In this document: positions 45,044 through 52,650 of the stretch, piece by piece
Layout: each line of letters opens with the position of its first letter
How positions within the stretch are numbered: the stretch's first letter is position 1
NCBI GenBank assembly: GCA_029862005.1
Contig: JAOTYD010000003.1
Location: forward strand, 134,158-187,827
Length of the DNA stretch: 53,670 nt
Source: Gammaproteobacteria bacterium
GTDB taxonomy: Bacteria > Pseudomonadota > Gammaproteobacteria > GCA-001735895
Direction: 5' to 3'
Notes under the pieces: generated by a model
The model's input: the letters and a program-made list of their open reading frames with translations, nothing else
Database searches by the model: none
What the model was told of the DNA's origin: nothing
Program-made: the position numbers and the translations under genes

Positions 45044-45670
45044 TCAGGCTCGCAGTCGCGGTAGATCAGTTTCGAACAGGGATTGGGTCGTCCATTCGGC
45101 ATCGCCGACACGTGATATTAGCAGGGCCTCCATGACCGGCGACTGGCCGACAACGATAAACATTCTACCACCCGGCTTAAGCGCCAACTTCAGATTTTCG
45201 GGCACTTGCGGCAACGAACCCGTGACCGCAATTACGTCGTAGACTGCCGAGAAATCGATCTGCGCCAGCCCAAGCTGCTGAAATTCGACATTGTCCTGTC
45301 CGCTATTGGTGACGTTGGTTCGGGCAAAGTCAATAATTTCGGCGCTCGGATCGATGCTGGTAACCCGATCGCCCAGTTTTGCCAGGCAAGTCGTGATGTA
45401 TCCACCACCACTGCCAACCTCCAGCACCCGGTCTTCGGGTTTGATCAACAGCGCCTGCAGCATGCGACCTTCGATCGTTGGTGGCAGCATGCTGACGCCA
45501 TTGCCGACCGGAATCTGGCAGTCCGCGTAGGCAAGCCCCTTGTAGGCCTCGCGCACGAAGTCTGCACGGTTGACCTGGTTAAGCGTGTTCAATACCTGGT
45601 GATCGAGGACTTCCCAGGGGCGGATCTGTTGTTCGATCATGTTGAACTTGGCGATTTCTGCGTTGACCAT
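45044..45670 (-). CDS. pcm: Protein-L-isoaspartate O-methyltransferase
   Basis: SAM-dependent methyltransferase of 208 residues that repairs isoaspartate in damaged proteins. Motif I VLEVGSGGGYITTCLAKLG and the PIMT-specific NMIEQQIRPWEV and GNGVSMLPPTIEGRML are present. The start giving MVNAEIAKFNMI is preferred to 45721. The family is in part divergent from E. coli Pcm (this tolC-linked version lacks the long N-terminus), so activity is a family-based call. Confidence 0.85.
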   Translation of the reverse strand: MVNAEIAKFNMIEQQIRPWEVLDHQVLNTLNQVNRADFVREAYKGLAYADCQIPVGNGVSMLPPTIEGRMLQALLIKPEDRVLEVGSGGGYITTCLAKLGDRVTSIDPSAEIIDFARTNVTNSGQDNVEFQQLGLAQIDFSAVYDVIAVTGSLPQVPENLKLALKPGGRMFIVVGQSPVMEALLISRVGDAEWTTQSLFETDLPRLRA

Positions 45671-45727
45671 GAGAGTTTCACTTGTGGTTTTATAGCGAGT
45701 GAGTATATCGCATCCGTGCAAGGTTAA

Positions 45728-46030
45728 TCACCAGTCGTTACAACTATAATCGTGGGTTATTTCCTCGCCCGGCCAGATGTCACGCAACGCCACGACGCTG
45801 AGGTCATCGTAATAGCAGGCGTTGGGATCGTCCGAGTGGTTGATGTACCTGAATCGGCACAAAACCTCGATACCCTGGCCGGCGTTAATCCACAGGACAT
45901 GGGGTCCATCGCTGGTACAGGGGCTTCCTTCCAGCCAGCCGATAATCGTGTCTTTACTGATATAACTGCCTGCAAACAGCCCCCTGCCGTGGATACCGCT
46001 GGTCGCAATGTAGGTATTTTCTAGTATCAA
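45728..46030 (-). CDS. Small SET-domain protein (predicted protein-lysine methyltransferase)
   Basis: 100 residues, nearly only the SET fold. Three SET motifs are readable: GIHGRGLFAG (SET-N), RYINHSDDPNACY (the NHS motif that binds SAM) and PGEEITHDY (catalytic Tyr). No pre-SET or post-SET zinc clusters. The only plausible start is TTG at 46030 and it has no clear Shine-Dalgarno. It is divergent from the FadL-like gene and lies 57 bases before pcm on the same strand. The substrate is unknown. Confidence 0.8.
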   Translation of the reverse strand: MILENTYIATSGIHGRGLFAGSYISKDTIIGWLEGSPCTSDGPHVLWINAGQGIEVLCRFRYINHSDDPNACYYDDLSVVALRDIWPGEEITHDYSCNDW

Positions 46031-46198
46031 TTGTTTTAATTTTACGATCTAAAGCGTATGATTTTGTGACCAATCGCGAATATAACAAATACCAGCGATG
46101 GCGTTAACGCGGGAAAATACCAGGCGAGACGCAATAATAATCCAGGAATTGGCCCGGAGCAGGCAGGTTTTTTGAACCTGGAGGAAGAGAGTCGACAC

Positions 46199-47443
46199 AT
46201 GAAAAAAATAATTATTACAGCGCTGGCTTGCAGCATTGCGGGTACGGCGCATGCCGGTGGTTACCGGGTTGCCTTGCAGGGGCAGAAGGCGCTCGCGATG
46301 GGGCATACCGGGGTCGCCTTGACCGATAGTGCCGAAGTCGTATTTTTCAATCCGGGGTCAATGACCCAGCTCGAAGCCGAAACCGACATCGTCGGCAGTA
46401 TTTTCCTGCTCGAAGGCATGACCGAGTATGCGAGCGAGGAGACCCTGGTTGAAGAGGAAACCGACACTCCGCTGGGCACGCCACTCAACGGATACTTCGC
46501 GCAAAGGATATCGGACGAAATGTCCTGGGGAATGGGTGTCTATACACCTTACGGAAACAAGGTCGAATGGCCGAAAGACTGGGCAGGGTCGCACCTGGTG
46601 AACGATATTGAACTGCAGGCCATCTACTTCCAGCCCACCATTGCCTATCAGCTAAACGATACCACGAGCATCGGCTTTGGCCCCACCCTGGTGGTGGGTT
46701 CGGTTGAATTTAATCGCAATTTGACTACGTCACTGACCGATGCCGATGGTAACCGCTCCAATGTTACGATCAAGGCCGATAACGTAACCGCGTGGGGCTA
46801 CAATCTCGGCATCTTGCATAAGCTTTCGGACAAGACATCGCTGGGTTTCAGCTATCGCTCGGAGATCATCCTCGAGGCGCGTGGCGAGGATGCCGATTTC
46901 GACGATGTTCCGACAGCCCTGGAATCCACCTTTGCCGATGGTGATGTCGATGGCGATCTTCCATTACCGGCAGAACTGACTCTCGGTATTGCTTATAAGT
47001 ACAGTGACAAGCTGACCCTGGCTTTCGATTACAATCGCACCTACTGGGATGTCTTCGACGAGCTGACATTCGAATTCGACAACGGTATCGAGTCGGTGAA
47101 TCCGAGATTCTATGAAGATTCGAGCATCTATCGGTTCGGTGCACAGTATCGCTACAACGACAAGTGGACGCTGCGCGGTGGTATTTATTTCGATGAAACC
47201 CCGATACCGGAAGGATCGTTTGAGCCGATAACTCCGCGCAACGATTCGATCGGGTATACGGCGGGCGCTACTTATAGATACTCCAAGAACCTGCAAATGG
47301 ATTTTTCAATACTGATTCTGACTTTTGACGACGAAGAAAATTCCTACGATTATTACGAAGAGGGTGGTTTCACCATCCCGTTCAGTGGAGACTATGATTC
47401 GGCGGCCAATTCGATCGGGTTTGGCCTGTCGTACCGGTACTAG
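46199..47443 (+). CDS. FadL/OmpP1-family outer membrane transporter
   Basis: 414-residue barrel. Signal peptide (MKKIIITALACSIAGTAHA) and then GGYRVALQGQKALAMGHTG, the hatch motif of the OmpP1/FadL/TodX family, with NPGSMTQL. It ends SIGFGLSYRY, an outer-membrane C-terminal aromatic. GGAAG-like ribosome site upstream. Imports long-chain fatty acids or hydrophobic compounds. It is followed by an SGNH lipoprotein 10 bases later, suggesting that hydrolysis and uptake are linked. Confidence 0.9.
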   Translation: MKKIIITALACSIAGTAHAGGYRVALQGQKALAMGHTGVALTDSAEVVFFNPGSMTQLEAETDIVGSIFLLEGMTEYASEETLVEEETDTPLGTPLNGYFAQRISDEMSWGMGVYTPYGNKVEWPKDWAGSHLVNDIELQAIYFQPTIAYQLNDTTSIGFGPTLVVGSVEFNRNLTTSLTDADGNRSNVTIKADNVTAWGYNLGILHKLSDKTSLGFSYRSEIILEARGEDADFDDVPTALESTFADGDVDGDLPLPAELTLGIAYKYSDKLTLAFDYNRTYWDVFDELTFEFDNGIESVNPRFYEDSSIYRFGAQYRYNDKWTLRGGIYFDETPIPEGSFEPITPRNDSIGYTAGATYRYSKNLQMDFSILILTFDDEENSYDYYEEGGFTIPFSGDYDSAANSIGFGLSYRY

Positions 47444-47453
47444 GGTGGATATT

Positions 47454-48935
47454 ATGAAAATCGTCAAATCGAAAACGTTACTTGTGCTCGCCATGGTTTC
47501 CCTGGTAGCGGGTTGCGACACCGACATTTCCGGCAGTTCCGGAGAAGATCCCAGTGCAGGCTCTGCCGATTTTACAACTTTTGTCGCACTCGGTGACTCG
47601 CTAACTGCCGGCTATGCTGATGGTGCCCTGTATCTTCACGGACAGGAAAACTCCCTGCCGCTGATTCTTTCGCAGCAATTTGCACTTACCGGCGGTGGGG
47701 CCTTCACCCAGCCGCTGATGCCTGTCGGGGGAACGGGCAGCCTGACCCATACCGCAGTCGACCTGGGGCGCGCGGACCGCCTCGTACTAGTGCCGACCGG
47801 TAATCCGTCGCAACCAGTCGCGCCGGACACGATAACCCCGGTGCAATCGACCGCCATCGACGCACGCGTCGGCAACGGTGGATTTAATAACATGGGTGTG
47901 CCTGGCGCGAAGGCGATTCATCTAGCCGTGGCCAACTATGGAGCAAACAGCCTGGCGGCATTCATTGCGGGGACGTCGAATCCGTATTTTGCACGCTTCT
48001 CGTTAAACGACACGACAACCATGATTGCGGATTTTCTGGCGCAGGCGCCGACCTTCTTTGTGTTGTGGATAGGAAATAACGACATTTTGCTGTATGCAGT
48101 GGACGGGGGACCGGGCAACGCTAATCCACCTTACGGCACGACCACCACCGATGTCAGCGACCCGACCCTGTTCAACGCGGCTTACAATGGCGCTGTTGCC
48201 GCGATCACAGGCACGTTCCCGGACTCTAAGGGCGTGCTGGCCACGATTCCCGATATTGCCACGATTCCGTATTTCACGACCGTGCCCTACAATCCGATTC
48301 CGATGGATGCGACCACCGCGGCGTTGAGTAATGGCGCCTATGCGGCCTACAACGCGGGAATTGCCAGTACTCCGATTTCGCCTGCCGAGATCGCTCAACG
48401 AACGATCGTGTTTGCAGCGGGGCAAAACGCACTGGTTATCGAGGACGATAGCCTGACAACGGTAATTGGTTTACCGTCGATTCGCCAGGCGACTGCGAAC
48501 GATCTGATCATATTAACCTCGTCTCCCAAGATTGGAACCGAGGCGGTGATGGGCGATCCGACCACGATCTGGGGTGTGGGTACTGCGATGCTCGACGCAG
48601 ACGTATTGACCGAAGCCGAAATAGGTTATATCGAGACCGCGCGCACAGCGTACAACGCGACCATTGTCGCCGCCGCGAATGCCGACCCCGACCTGTTGCT
48701 GTTCGACGCCGCAGCGAAACTGACCGAGCTCAATGCGACCGGAATCATTTATGGTTCGGGCGGTGTCTCTTCCACCTTCGCGCAGGGCGGGGCGTATTCG
48801 CTCGATGGCATACACCCGACCGCAAGGGGTTATGCCGTGATCGCCAATGAAATTTTCAAGGTTATCAACGAAGGCTTTGATGCCTTTATCCCACCGGTTG
48901 ATCCAAACCAGTACACCACCGTTTTTTATCAATAG
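47454..48935 (+). CDS. SGNH/GDSL-hydrolase lipoprotein
   Basis: 493 residues. Lipoprotein signal with lipobox LVAGC (Cys21). Catalytic blocks: GDSL with Ser49, GNND in WIGNNDILLYA, and D-x-x-H in DGIHPTARGY near the C-terminus. Probably an ester or lipid hydrolase on the cell surface or outer membrane. The ATG at 47454 has GGTGG upstream; the longer frame from 47325 lies in the preceding gene. Low-complexity, Thr/Ala/Gly-rich insertions separate the blocks. Confidence 0.87.
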   Translation: MKIVKSKTLLVLAMVSLVAGCDTDISGSSGEDPSAGSADFTTFVALGDSLTAGYADGALYLHGQENSLPLILSQQFALTGGGAFTQPLMPVGGTGSLTHTAVDLGRADRLVLVPTGNPSQPVAPDTITPVQSTAIDARVGNGGFNNMGVPGAKAIHLAVANYGANSLAAFIAGTSNPYFARFSLNDTTTMIADFLAQAPTFFVLWIGNNDILLYAVDGGPGNANPPYGTTTTDVSDPTLFNAAYNGAVAAITGTFPDSKGVLATIPDIATIPYFTTVPYNPIPMDATTAALSNGAYAAYNAGIASTPISPAEIAQRTIVFAAGQNALVIEDDSLTTVIGLPSIRQATANDLIILTSSPKIGTEAVMGDPTTIWGVGTAMLDADVLTEAEIGYIETARTAYNATIVAAANADPDLLLFDAAAKLTELNATGIIYGSGGVSSTFAQGGAYSLDGIHPTARGYAVIANEIFKVINEGFDAFIPPVDPNQYTTVFYQ

Positions 48936-48960
48936 ATCGATATCCCGTTTGACGCAAGCA

Positions 48961-48978
48961 GTCGCGAATTTTCGCGAC
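48961..48978. terminator. Possible terminator hairpin after the SGNH gene
   Basis: GTCGCGAA and TTCGCGAC form a perfect 8-bp inverted repeat with a 2-base centre, 26 bases after the stop codon. There is no T-run, so termination could be Rho-assisted. Confidence 0.35.
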
Positions 48979-49135
48979 CGCTGCGCCCTTTCCCGCACTC
49001 TGAATCCGGCTATCAACGCCTGATCCTCAAACCTGCTGTAACCTGTGAATTCAGATATTTAAACTATACTGCTGTCATTACTTTGACAGGGTCGGTGTGG
49101 TACTGGCCCGATAACAACAATAGTGCTGCCCAGTC

Positions 49136-49972
49136 ATGTCGGATATCCAACAACACCTGCAGGAAGTAACCGAGCTGATATCGTTGCCCGAGGTTTATCT
49201 GAAGGTGCAGCGTTTGATGGACGACCCGGCTGCGGATATCTACGATTTCGCCGAAGTCATCAGCGTTGATCCGAACCTGTCGACACGCGTCCTGAAGGTG
49301 GTCAACAGTGCATACTTCGGCTTTCCCGAACCGGTCGAAAGCATATCACGCGCAATTAACATGATTGGCATCGGCCCCTTGCATAACATGGTGCTGGGTA
49401 TTTCTGCGATATCGAGCCTGTCGCTGCCCAACGATATCATGCCGTTGAATACCTTCTGGCGTGCGAGCCTGTATTCGGGGGTGCTGGCGCGCTTACTGGC
49501 CGAAAAATTGAAGTTGTCGAAGAGCGATCACCTGTTTATCGCCGGGTTGCTGCATGAAATAGGTCACCTGGTGCTGTATTCGAAGTTTCCGCAGCAGGCC
49601 TCGGAGGCACATAAAATAGCGGAAGAGCAGGGCCTGCCGCTACACGTGGCCGAGGTGCAGGTCATGGGTTATCACTACGGCGACGTCGGGGCCATGTTGA
49701 TGGCCAACTGGAACCTGTCCGATAACCTGCAAATGCTTACCCGCTACCAGCCGACGCCCAGGGCCGCAACCCAGAACCAGGTCGAAACCGCACTGATGAA
49801 TCTGGCCCATACCTGCGCCCATTCAGTGACTACAGAAAATCGCAACGCTGCCGATACCGTAACCGATGCCGAAGTCCTGGAAATAACAGGGCTGACGCAG
49901 GCGGAACTTGAATTCTCGATGGATGAGGCCGGGTCGATCAGCGCTGACATGGAAAAGGTCATCCTGGCTTAA
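49136..49972 (+). CDS. HDOD-domain signalling protein 1
   Basis: 278 residues made essentially of one HDOD domain, a degenerate HD-family output module. Motifs VLKVVNSAYFGFPEPVESISRAI and a later LLHEIGHLVLY (His-Glu in place of His-Asp). HDOD proteins relay signals rather than cleave nucleotides in most studied cases. First gene of a cluster with a second HDOD gene 22 bases later; a TTGACA (49083-49088) lies upstream without a matching -10. Confidence 0.9.
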   Translation: MSDIQQHLQEVTELISLPEVYLKVQRLMDDPAADIYDFAEVISVDPNLSTRVLKVVNSAYFGFPEPVESISRAINMIGIGPLHNMVLGISAISSLSLPNDIMPLNTFWRASLYSGVLARLLAEKLKLSKSDHLFIAGLLHEIGHLVLYSKFPQQASEAHKIAEEQGLPLHVAEVQVMGYHYGDVGAMLMANWNLSDNLQMLTRYQPTPRAATQNQVETALMNLAHTCAHSVTTENRNAADTVTDAEVLEITGLTQAELEFSMDEAGSISADMEKVILA

Positions 49973-49994
49973 TCCTAAACAGGATAGCTATCAA

Positions 49995-50885
49995 ATGAAG
50001 GCTGCACGTGAATTCGTCAGCGACATGGCCGAGCACGTCTCGATGCCCGAGGTCTATGTCGCGATTCGAAAACTGCTGTTGAATCCCGATGCCACGATGG
50101 AGGAATTTGTCGAGGTAGTGGAGCGTGACTCGATGCTGGCGGTGCGGATCATGCGCATGGCGAAAAGCCAGTATTTCGGATTTCCCCGTAATTGCGAAAA
50201 TCTCTACCAGGCGATCAGCCTGATCGGCCTGATGCAGTTACACGACCTGATGCTGGGTTCGCTGTGCATGCGCACGTTCGCTGCAATCCCGGAAGCGGTG
50301 CTCAATCTGCGAGATTTCTGGCGCTACAGCGTGCAGTGCGGTATCGCTGCGCGAACCATTGGGCAACATAGTAAGGCCGAAAGCCACCACGTGTTTTTCA
50401 CTCTGGGGTTACTGCATGATATCGGTCACGCCGCATTGTTCCTCAAGGCACCCGATGCGTCGTTAAAGGCGCTCGAACTCAGCCAGCTGTATGACCGTGA
50501 ACTGGCCGAGGTGGAACGTGAACAGATGGGCTTCAACTATTGCCAGGTGGGTGCGGAACTGATGCAGAGCTGGCACCTGCCGCCGGTTTACCAGCAGGTA
50601 GCCGCCTTTCATCTCGAACCGGATCGTGCCGACGAGTCGTTTCAAGACGCGGTCGAAGTGGTGCACCTGGCGCATGCCCTGCGCCAGGACTCGAACCCGG
50701 GTAGCCACCACCACCTGATCAACAGCAGTATCGAACAAAAACCGCTGTTCAAAAACCTGCCCGAAAAAATCGACGAGATCGTGGCCCGGGAGATCGAGGC
50801 GAACACCGACCAGGTGCTCGGCCTGTTATGGCCGGGTGCAGCGCTGGAACTGGTTTCTGATTCAGCGGGGGCAGGCAATGCATAG
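49995..50885 (+). CDS. HDOD-domain signalling protein 2
   Basis: 296 residues, a paralogue of the preceding protein: MPEVYVAIRKLL, RMAKSQYFGFPRNCENLYQ and GLLHDIGHAALF align with it, here with a true His-Asp pair. C-terminal extension with a helical DQVLGLLWPG segment. AGGATAG at 49981-49987 is the ribosome site. Its last 8 bases overlap the GAF-HlyD gene, which indicates coupled translation. Confidence 0.9.
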   Translation: MKAAREFVSDMAEHVSMPEVYVAIRKLLLNPDATMEEFVEVVERDSMLAVRIMRMAKSQYFGFPRNCENLYQAISLIGLMQLHDLMLGSLCMRTFAAIPEAVLNLRDFWRYSVQCGIAARTIGQHSKAESHHVFFTLGLLHDIGHAALFLKAPDASLKALELSQLYDRELAEVEREQMGFNYCQVGAELMQSWHLPPVYQQVAAFHLEPDRADESFQDAVEVVHLAHALRQDSNPGSHHHLINSSIEQKPLFKNLPEKIDEIVAREIEANTDQVLGLLWPGAALELVSDSAGAGNA

Positions 50886-52638
50886 CCGGTTTTCTGAAAA
50901 ATGGCTGGAAACCGTATGCGGCATGTTGCCCGATGTGCACTCCGCGGTGTTCATGGTGCCCGACCCGGACAACAACCAGCTGCACCTGCTGGCGCAATGG
51001 CCCGAAGACCTCCCAAAGCACCAGGATTTCTTTGCCACGGTCAAATACGCGCTCAAGAAAAAAGGTGAAATCTGTTTCTCGAGGGCGCTGGTCGTCGACG
51101 GCCAGGCGCTGGATTACTTCGCCAAGCCGGTTTATATCCGTTCGCGGTTGGCCGGGGTGCTCGCGGTCAAGATGAAACATGTTCCGACCACCAAGCACCT
51201 GGCCGTGTTTCATTCGCTCAGGCGCAGTGTCAAATGGCTGGGCCTCGCGAGCTTCGAGAAGCCAGAATCCGACAATAATGAATTCTACAGCCATGTCGTT
51301 GGCGTGCTGGCAAGCTGCTTTGAACAGGGCAGCTACCAACAGGGATTGATGCGCATGGTTGCCGAACTGACCAGCCATTTCAACTGCGAGCGCGTCGCTT
51401 TTGCTGAACTGCGCGGGCACCACTGCGAGGTCATTGCTCTGTCGAACAGCGCCGAGTTCGACCAGCGCTCGAACCTGGTGCGCAAAATCGCGGACGCCAT
51501 GGACGAAGCCGTCGAACAGGATAGTTCGATCCTGTTTCCAGATCAGGAGAGCAAGGTGATCCAGCGCGCACACCAGGAACTGGCGCGCAAGTACGGATCC
51601 GGCTCGATCGCGACGATTCCGCTGATCACCGAGCGCAAGGTGTTCGGCGCGATTACGCTGCTCTGCAGCGAAGACCTGCCGCTCGAACATAAGACGCTTG
51701 ATCTGTGCCAGCAAACCCTGTCGCTATTGACGCCGTTCCTGGCGCTCAAACGAGACCAGGAGCGGAGCATATTGCCGAAACTATGGGACAGCATCACTGG
51801 AGGACTCGGTGCTGTGTTCGGCCTGAAGCATTTGCGTACCAAGGCGATCACGGCCACGCTTGCGGCTTTCCTGGTGGTAACCAGCATGGTCGAGGCCAAT
51901 TTCCGCATTACCGCCGATGCCGTGCTCGAAGGTGAGGTGCAGCGCGTGGTCGCCGCGCCAATTTCGGGTTACCTGCTGTCCTCGGCGGTTCGCGCCGGCG
52001 ATACCATTCGCCAGGGTGAAGTCATGGCGAGCCTGAATGATTCCGAGCTGAAACTCGAACTGACCCGCCTCAACGGTAGCTTACAGAAATTGCGCCGTGA
52101 ATATCGCGAAGCCCAGTCGGCTCGAGACCTGGTCAAGGTGCGCGTAATACGGGAGCAGATCAACCAGGCCGATGCCGAGATTGAACTGGTCAATCAGCAG
52201 CTCGCGAGCATCAACCTGACCGCGCCTTTCGACGGTGTCGTGATCGAGGGCGACCTGAGCCAGATGCTCGGCTCGCCGGTCGAACGCGGCGATACCCTGT
52301 TCAAGATCGCACCGCTGGAAGGTTATCGCATCATCCTCAAGGTTGACGAAAGCGAGATCTCGTACGTGGAGGAGGGCCAGGCGGGTTCGTTGACGCTGGC
52401 GAGCCTGTCCAAACGGAACCTGCCGCTCAAGGTCGAGCGTATTACCTCGGTCGCCAAGGCCGAGGACGGTGCCAACATCTTCCGCGTCGAGGCCTCGCTG
52501 CCGGACGCGCCCGCGGTGCTGCGGCCGGGCATGGAGGGAATCGGCAAAATCGATGCCGGACGCGAACGCCTGGTCTGGATCTGGACCCGCGAGATGGTTG
52601 ACTGGTTCCGGCTCTGGCTCTGGTCCTGGTGGCCGTAA
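50878..52638 (+). CDS. GAF-domain / HlyD-type membrane fusion protein
   Basis: 586 residues. N-terminal cytoplasmic sensor region with a GAF-like domain (approx. 150-300, MRMVAELTSHFNCERVAFAEL..VFGAITLLCSEDLPLE in pieces), then one membrane helix (about 335-355), then a HlyD/biotinyl-lipoyl hairpin (VAAPISGYLLSSAVRAGDTI, coiled coil ~405-450, LTAPFDGVVIEGDLSQMLG) and a barrel. The last 21 residues hold seven tryptophans. This joins a sensor with a periplasmic adaptor in one chain. It is next to an M50 protease rather than an ABC exporter. Confidence 0.87.
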   Translation: MHSRFSEKWLETVCGMLPDVHSAVFMVPDPDNNQLHLLAQWPEDLPKHQDFFATVKYALKKKGEICFSRALVVDGQALDYFAKPVYIRSRLAGVLAVKMKHVPTTKHLAVFHSLRRSVKWLGLASFEKPESDNNEFYSHVVGVLASCFEQGSYQQGLMRMVAELTSHFNCERVAFAELRGHHCEVIALSNSAEFDQRSNLVRKIADAMDEAVEQDSSILFPDQESKVIQRAHQELARKYGSGSIATIPLITERKVFGAITLLCSEDLPLEHKTLDLCQQTLSLLTPFLALKRDQERSILPKLWDSITGGLGAVFGLKHLRTKAITATLAAFLVVTSMVEANFRITADAVLEGEVQRVVAAPISGYLLSSAVRAGDTIRQGEVMASLNDSELKLELTRLNGSLQKLRREYREAQSARDLVKVRVIREQINQADAEIELVNQQLASINLTAPFDGVVIEGDLSQMLGSPVERGDTLFKIAPLEGYRIILKVDESEISYVEEGQAGSLTLASLSKRNLPLKVERITSVAKAEDGANIFRVEASLPDAPAVLRPGMEGIGKIDAGRERLVWIWTREMVDWFRLWLWSWWP

Positions 52639-52650
52639 AGGATTACAGCA

